DNA of 64,000 nt, taken from NCBI GenBank assembly GCA_905200945.1, contig CAJKMG010000004.1, forward strand, positions 1 to 64,000, given 5' to 3'. Below, piece after piece: positions 62,465-64,000 of this stretch. Made by a program: the position numbers and the translations under genes. Source of the stretch: an uncultured Akkermansia sp. Its GTDB lineage: Bacteria > Verrucomicrobiota > Verrucomicrobiia > Verrucomicrobiales > Akkermansiaceae. The first letter of the stretch is position 1. Every line of letters starts with the position of its first letter. The notes under the pieces were generated by a model, which saw only the letters and a list, made by a program, of their open reading frames with translations, was not told where the DNA came from and did not search any database.

Positions 62465-64000
62465 GTGAGCGCCTCCGCATCCTTCGTCAAATCCCTGCTG
62501 GCCCAATGCTGCCTGGGCGGCATTTGCGAGTGGGTGGTCTGCCCCGGCGCGCGCAACATGGCGCTGCTCCAGGTGCTGGCCGCCGCGGAGGATCTGGTGA
62601 AATGGACTCACTTTGACGAACGGTCCGCCGCCTTCTTTGCGCTGGGCCGCATTCAGGATATGGGGCTGCCCGTGGCCGTGGTCACCACCTCCGGAACGGC
62701 GGCGGCGGAACTGCTCCCCGCCGTGGTGGAGGCCTACTACCAGCGCCGCCCCCTGCTCCTGCTCACGGCGGACCGTCCGGCGGCCTGCCGGGGTTCCGCC
62801 GCTCCCCAGGCCATCGAACAAGTTGACCTGTTCGGCATTTACGCACCCACGATTGACCTGGAAACGCCGGAAAGCCTGCCGGAAGACATTCTGCAAGACT
62901 GGGATTACGCCTCCCCCCTCCACATCAACGTGTGCCTGCCGGACCCGGACCCTGCCTGGAACCCCGGCATCTGCGACCTTTACCCGGCGGAGCCTCCGGA
63001 GGAAAACGGATTCCGGGGTTCCCTGGCGGAGCTGGCCCGGGCCCTGCGCTTCAAATCGCGCGACGGGCTGGTAGTCATGATCGGCGGCCTGGACCCCACG
63101 GAACAGGCCCCGGCCCGGTGGCTGGCCAACGAACTGAAAGCCCCCGTGGTGGCGGACGCCACCTCCGGGCTCCGGGAAGAGCTGGCCCATCTGGCCCTGA
63201 CGGACGCGGACGCCCTGCTGAGGGAACATCCGCCCGCCGTCCTGCTCAGATTAGGGGACGTGCCCGTGGCCCGCTTCTGGCGCGACCTGGAGGACATTCC
63301 GGCCACGGAAGTCTTCTCCGTCACCCGCACCGGCTTCTCCGGGCTGGCCCGCCCCTCCACCGTCGTCACCGGAAATCTGGAGGCTATTCTGCATGCGCTG
63401 GGGGATATAGATACCGTGGGCGACGTGAACGGACTGCGCGCCATGAACAAACGCAGAAAAGCCCTGATGGAGGAACTGCTCATCACCTGCCCGGAAAGCG
63501 AACAGGCCATGGTGCGCTCCTTCTCCTGCTTTGCCGCGGACGGAGACTGCATTTACCTGGGCAACTCCATGCCCGTGCGGTACTGGAACAGCTTCGCCCA
63601 GACAGCCATCCCCACGGAAAACGTCCGCGCCAACCGGGGAGCCAACGGAATTGACGGGCAAATCTCCGGTTTTCTGGGGGTCTCCGCCCGCTGCTCCCGT
63701 TCCTGGGCCCTCGTGGGCGACCTGACCGCCATGTATGATTCCAATGCCCTGGCGCTCCTTCCCCAACTGGACAGGGGCACCCGCGTCCTCGGCGTCATCA
63801 ATAACGGGGGCGGCGGCATCTTCCGCGCCCTGCCCGGGGCGGACGGACATTCCGAAGCCATGAGGAAACTGCTGGTGCAACCCCACGCCCATTCCTTCAA
63901 GGCCATTGCGGAACAATGGGGCATGGGCTACCTGGAGATCCGTACGGCGGAGGACTTCGACCAGCTTGATTCCCTGGAGGAAAACAGCCAGACGCTTGTA
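62465..64000 (+). CDS. menD: MenD, SEPHCHC synthase (5' part, cut by the window edge)
   Basis: This partial gene starts at GTG (62465-62467), 5 nt after metG, and is open to the window end (512 codons). MenD joins isochorismate and 2-oxoglutarate in menaquinone synthesis, using thiamine diphosphate. Seen: WVVCPGARNMALLQV and the catalytic-Glu region HFDERSAAFFALG in the N-terminal domain, VVTTSGTAAAELLPA, LLLTADRPAACRG, and C-terminal GNSMPVRYWN, GANGIDGQISG and VGDLTAMYDSNAL, the Mg/ThDP-binding part, followed by NNGGGGIF. The frame is continuous. Menaquinone fits the c-type cytochromes implied by CcsBA. Confidence 0.94.
   Translation, partial: MSASASFVKSLLAQCCLGGICEWVVCPGARNMALLQVLAAAEDLVKWTHFDERSAAFFALGRIQDMGLPVAVVTTSGTAAAELLPAVVEAYYQRRPLLLLTADRPAACRGSAAPQAIEQVDLFGIYAPTIDLETPESLPEDILQDWDYASPLHINVCLPDPDPAWNPGICDLYPAEPPEENGFRGSLAELARALRFKSRDGLVVMIGGLDPTEQAPARWLANELKAPVVADATSGLREELAHLALTDADALLREHPPAVLLRLGDVPVARFWRDLEDIPATEVFSVTRTGFSGLARPSTVVTGNLEAILHALGDIDTVGDVNGLRAMNKRRKALMEELLITCPESEQAMVRSFSCFAADGDCIYLGNSMPVRYWNSFAQTAIPTENVRANRGANGIDGQISGFLGVSARCSRSWALVGDLTAMYDSNALALLPQLDRGTRVLGVINNGGGGIFRALPGADGHSEAMRKLLVQPHAHSFKAIAEQWGMGYLEIRTAEDFDQLDSLEENSQTLV

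Noticed and set aside
1..64000. Insertion sequences, integrases, phage genes or attachment sites
   Set aside because: I saw no transposase, integrase or phage structural gene, and no flanking direct repeats around the CRISPR or EPS loci.

Overview
The window reads as a chromosomal segment of a mucin-associated Verrucomicrobiota bacterium, most likely Akkermansia. This is inferred from gene content: HPII-type catalase, rubrerythrin, fused ResB/CcsA cytochrome c maturation protein, FucU, an N-acetylhexosamine kinase-like enzyme, MenD, and a large exopolysaccharide (EPS) locus. Shine-Dalgarno signals are mostly weak or absent. No 16S rRNA is present, so the species is not proven.

1-12.6 kb is a complete type I-C CRISPR-Cas locus with two arrays. 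Array 1 (13 repeats of 33 nt) is followed by its leader and then cas2, cas1 and cas4, all read leftward. Divergently, cas3-cas5c-cas8c-cas7c read rightward, and cas8c probably contains an internal cas11c start. After a strong two-way terminator comes array 2 (48 repeats of 31 nt, 47 spacers). Both arrays appear to be transcribed leftward. Their right-hand flanks are homologous leaders with the same internal spacing.

12.8-29.8 kb is housekeeping and stress metabolism: an acyltransferase, PutA, a secreted thioredoxin-fold-like protein coupled to KhpB/Jag, catalase, tRNA-Val(TAC), CcsBA, rubrerythrin, a small lipoprotein and FtsK.

29.7-56.5 kb holds a 0.94 kb AT-rich regulatory gap and then a one-strand EPS/capsule operon. 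It encodes a Wza-like export lipoprotein, a BY-kinase co-polymerase with a tyrosine tail, a CpsB-type phosphatase, and an initiating phosphoglycosyl transferase with an odd duplicated tail. These are followed by ten glycosyltransferases of GT2 and GT4 type, a GT11-like fucosyltransferase, a Wzy-like polymerase, a multi-pass protein of unknown role, an acetyltransferase, a pyruvyltransferase, a Wzx flippase, a nitroreductase-fold protein and an AT3-SGNH acyltransferase. Together they give a full Wzx/Wzy-dependent pathway with predicted fucose, acetyl and pyruvate decoration.

56.7-64 kb carries an outer-membrane barrel protein, a NahK-like kinase, FucU, a MalY/PatB-type C-S lyase, MetG and the 5' part of menD, which is cut by the window edge.
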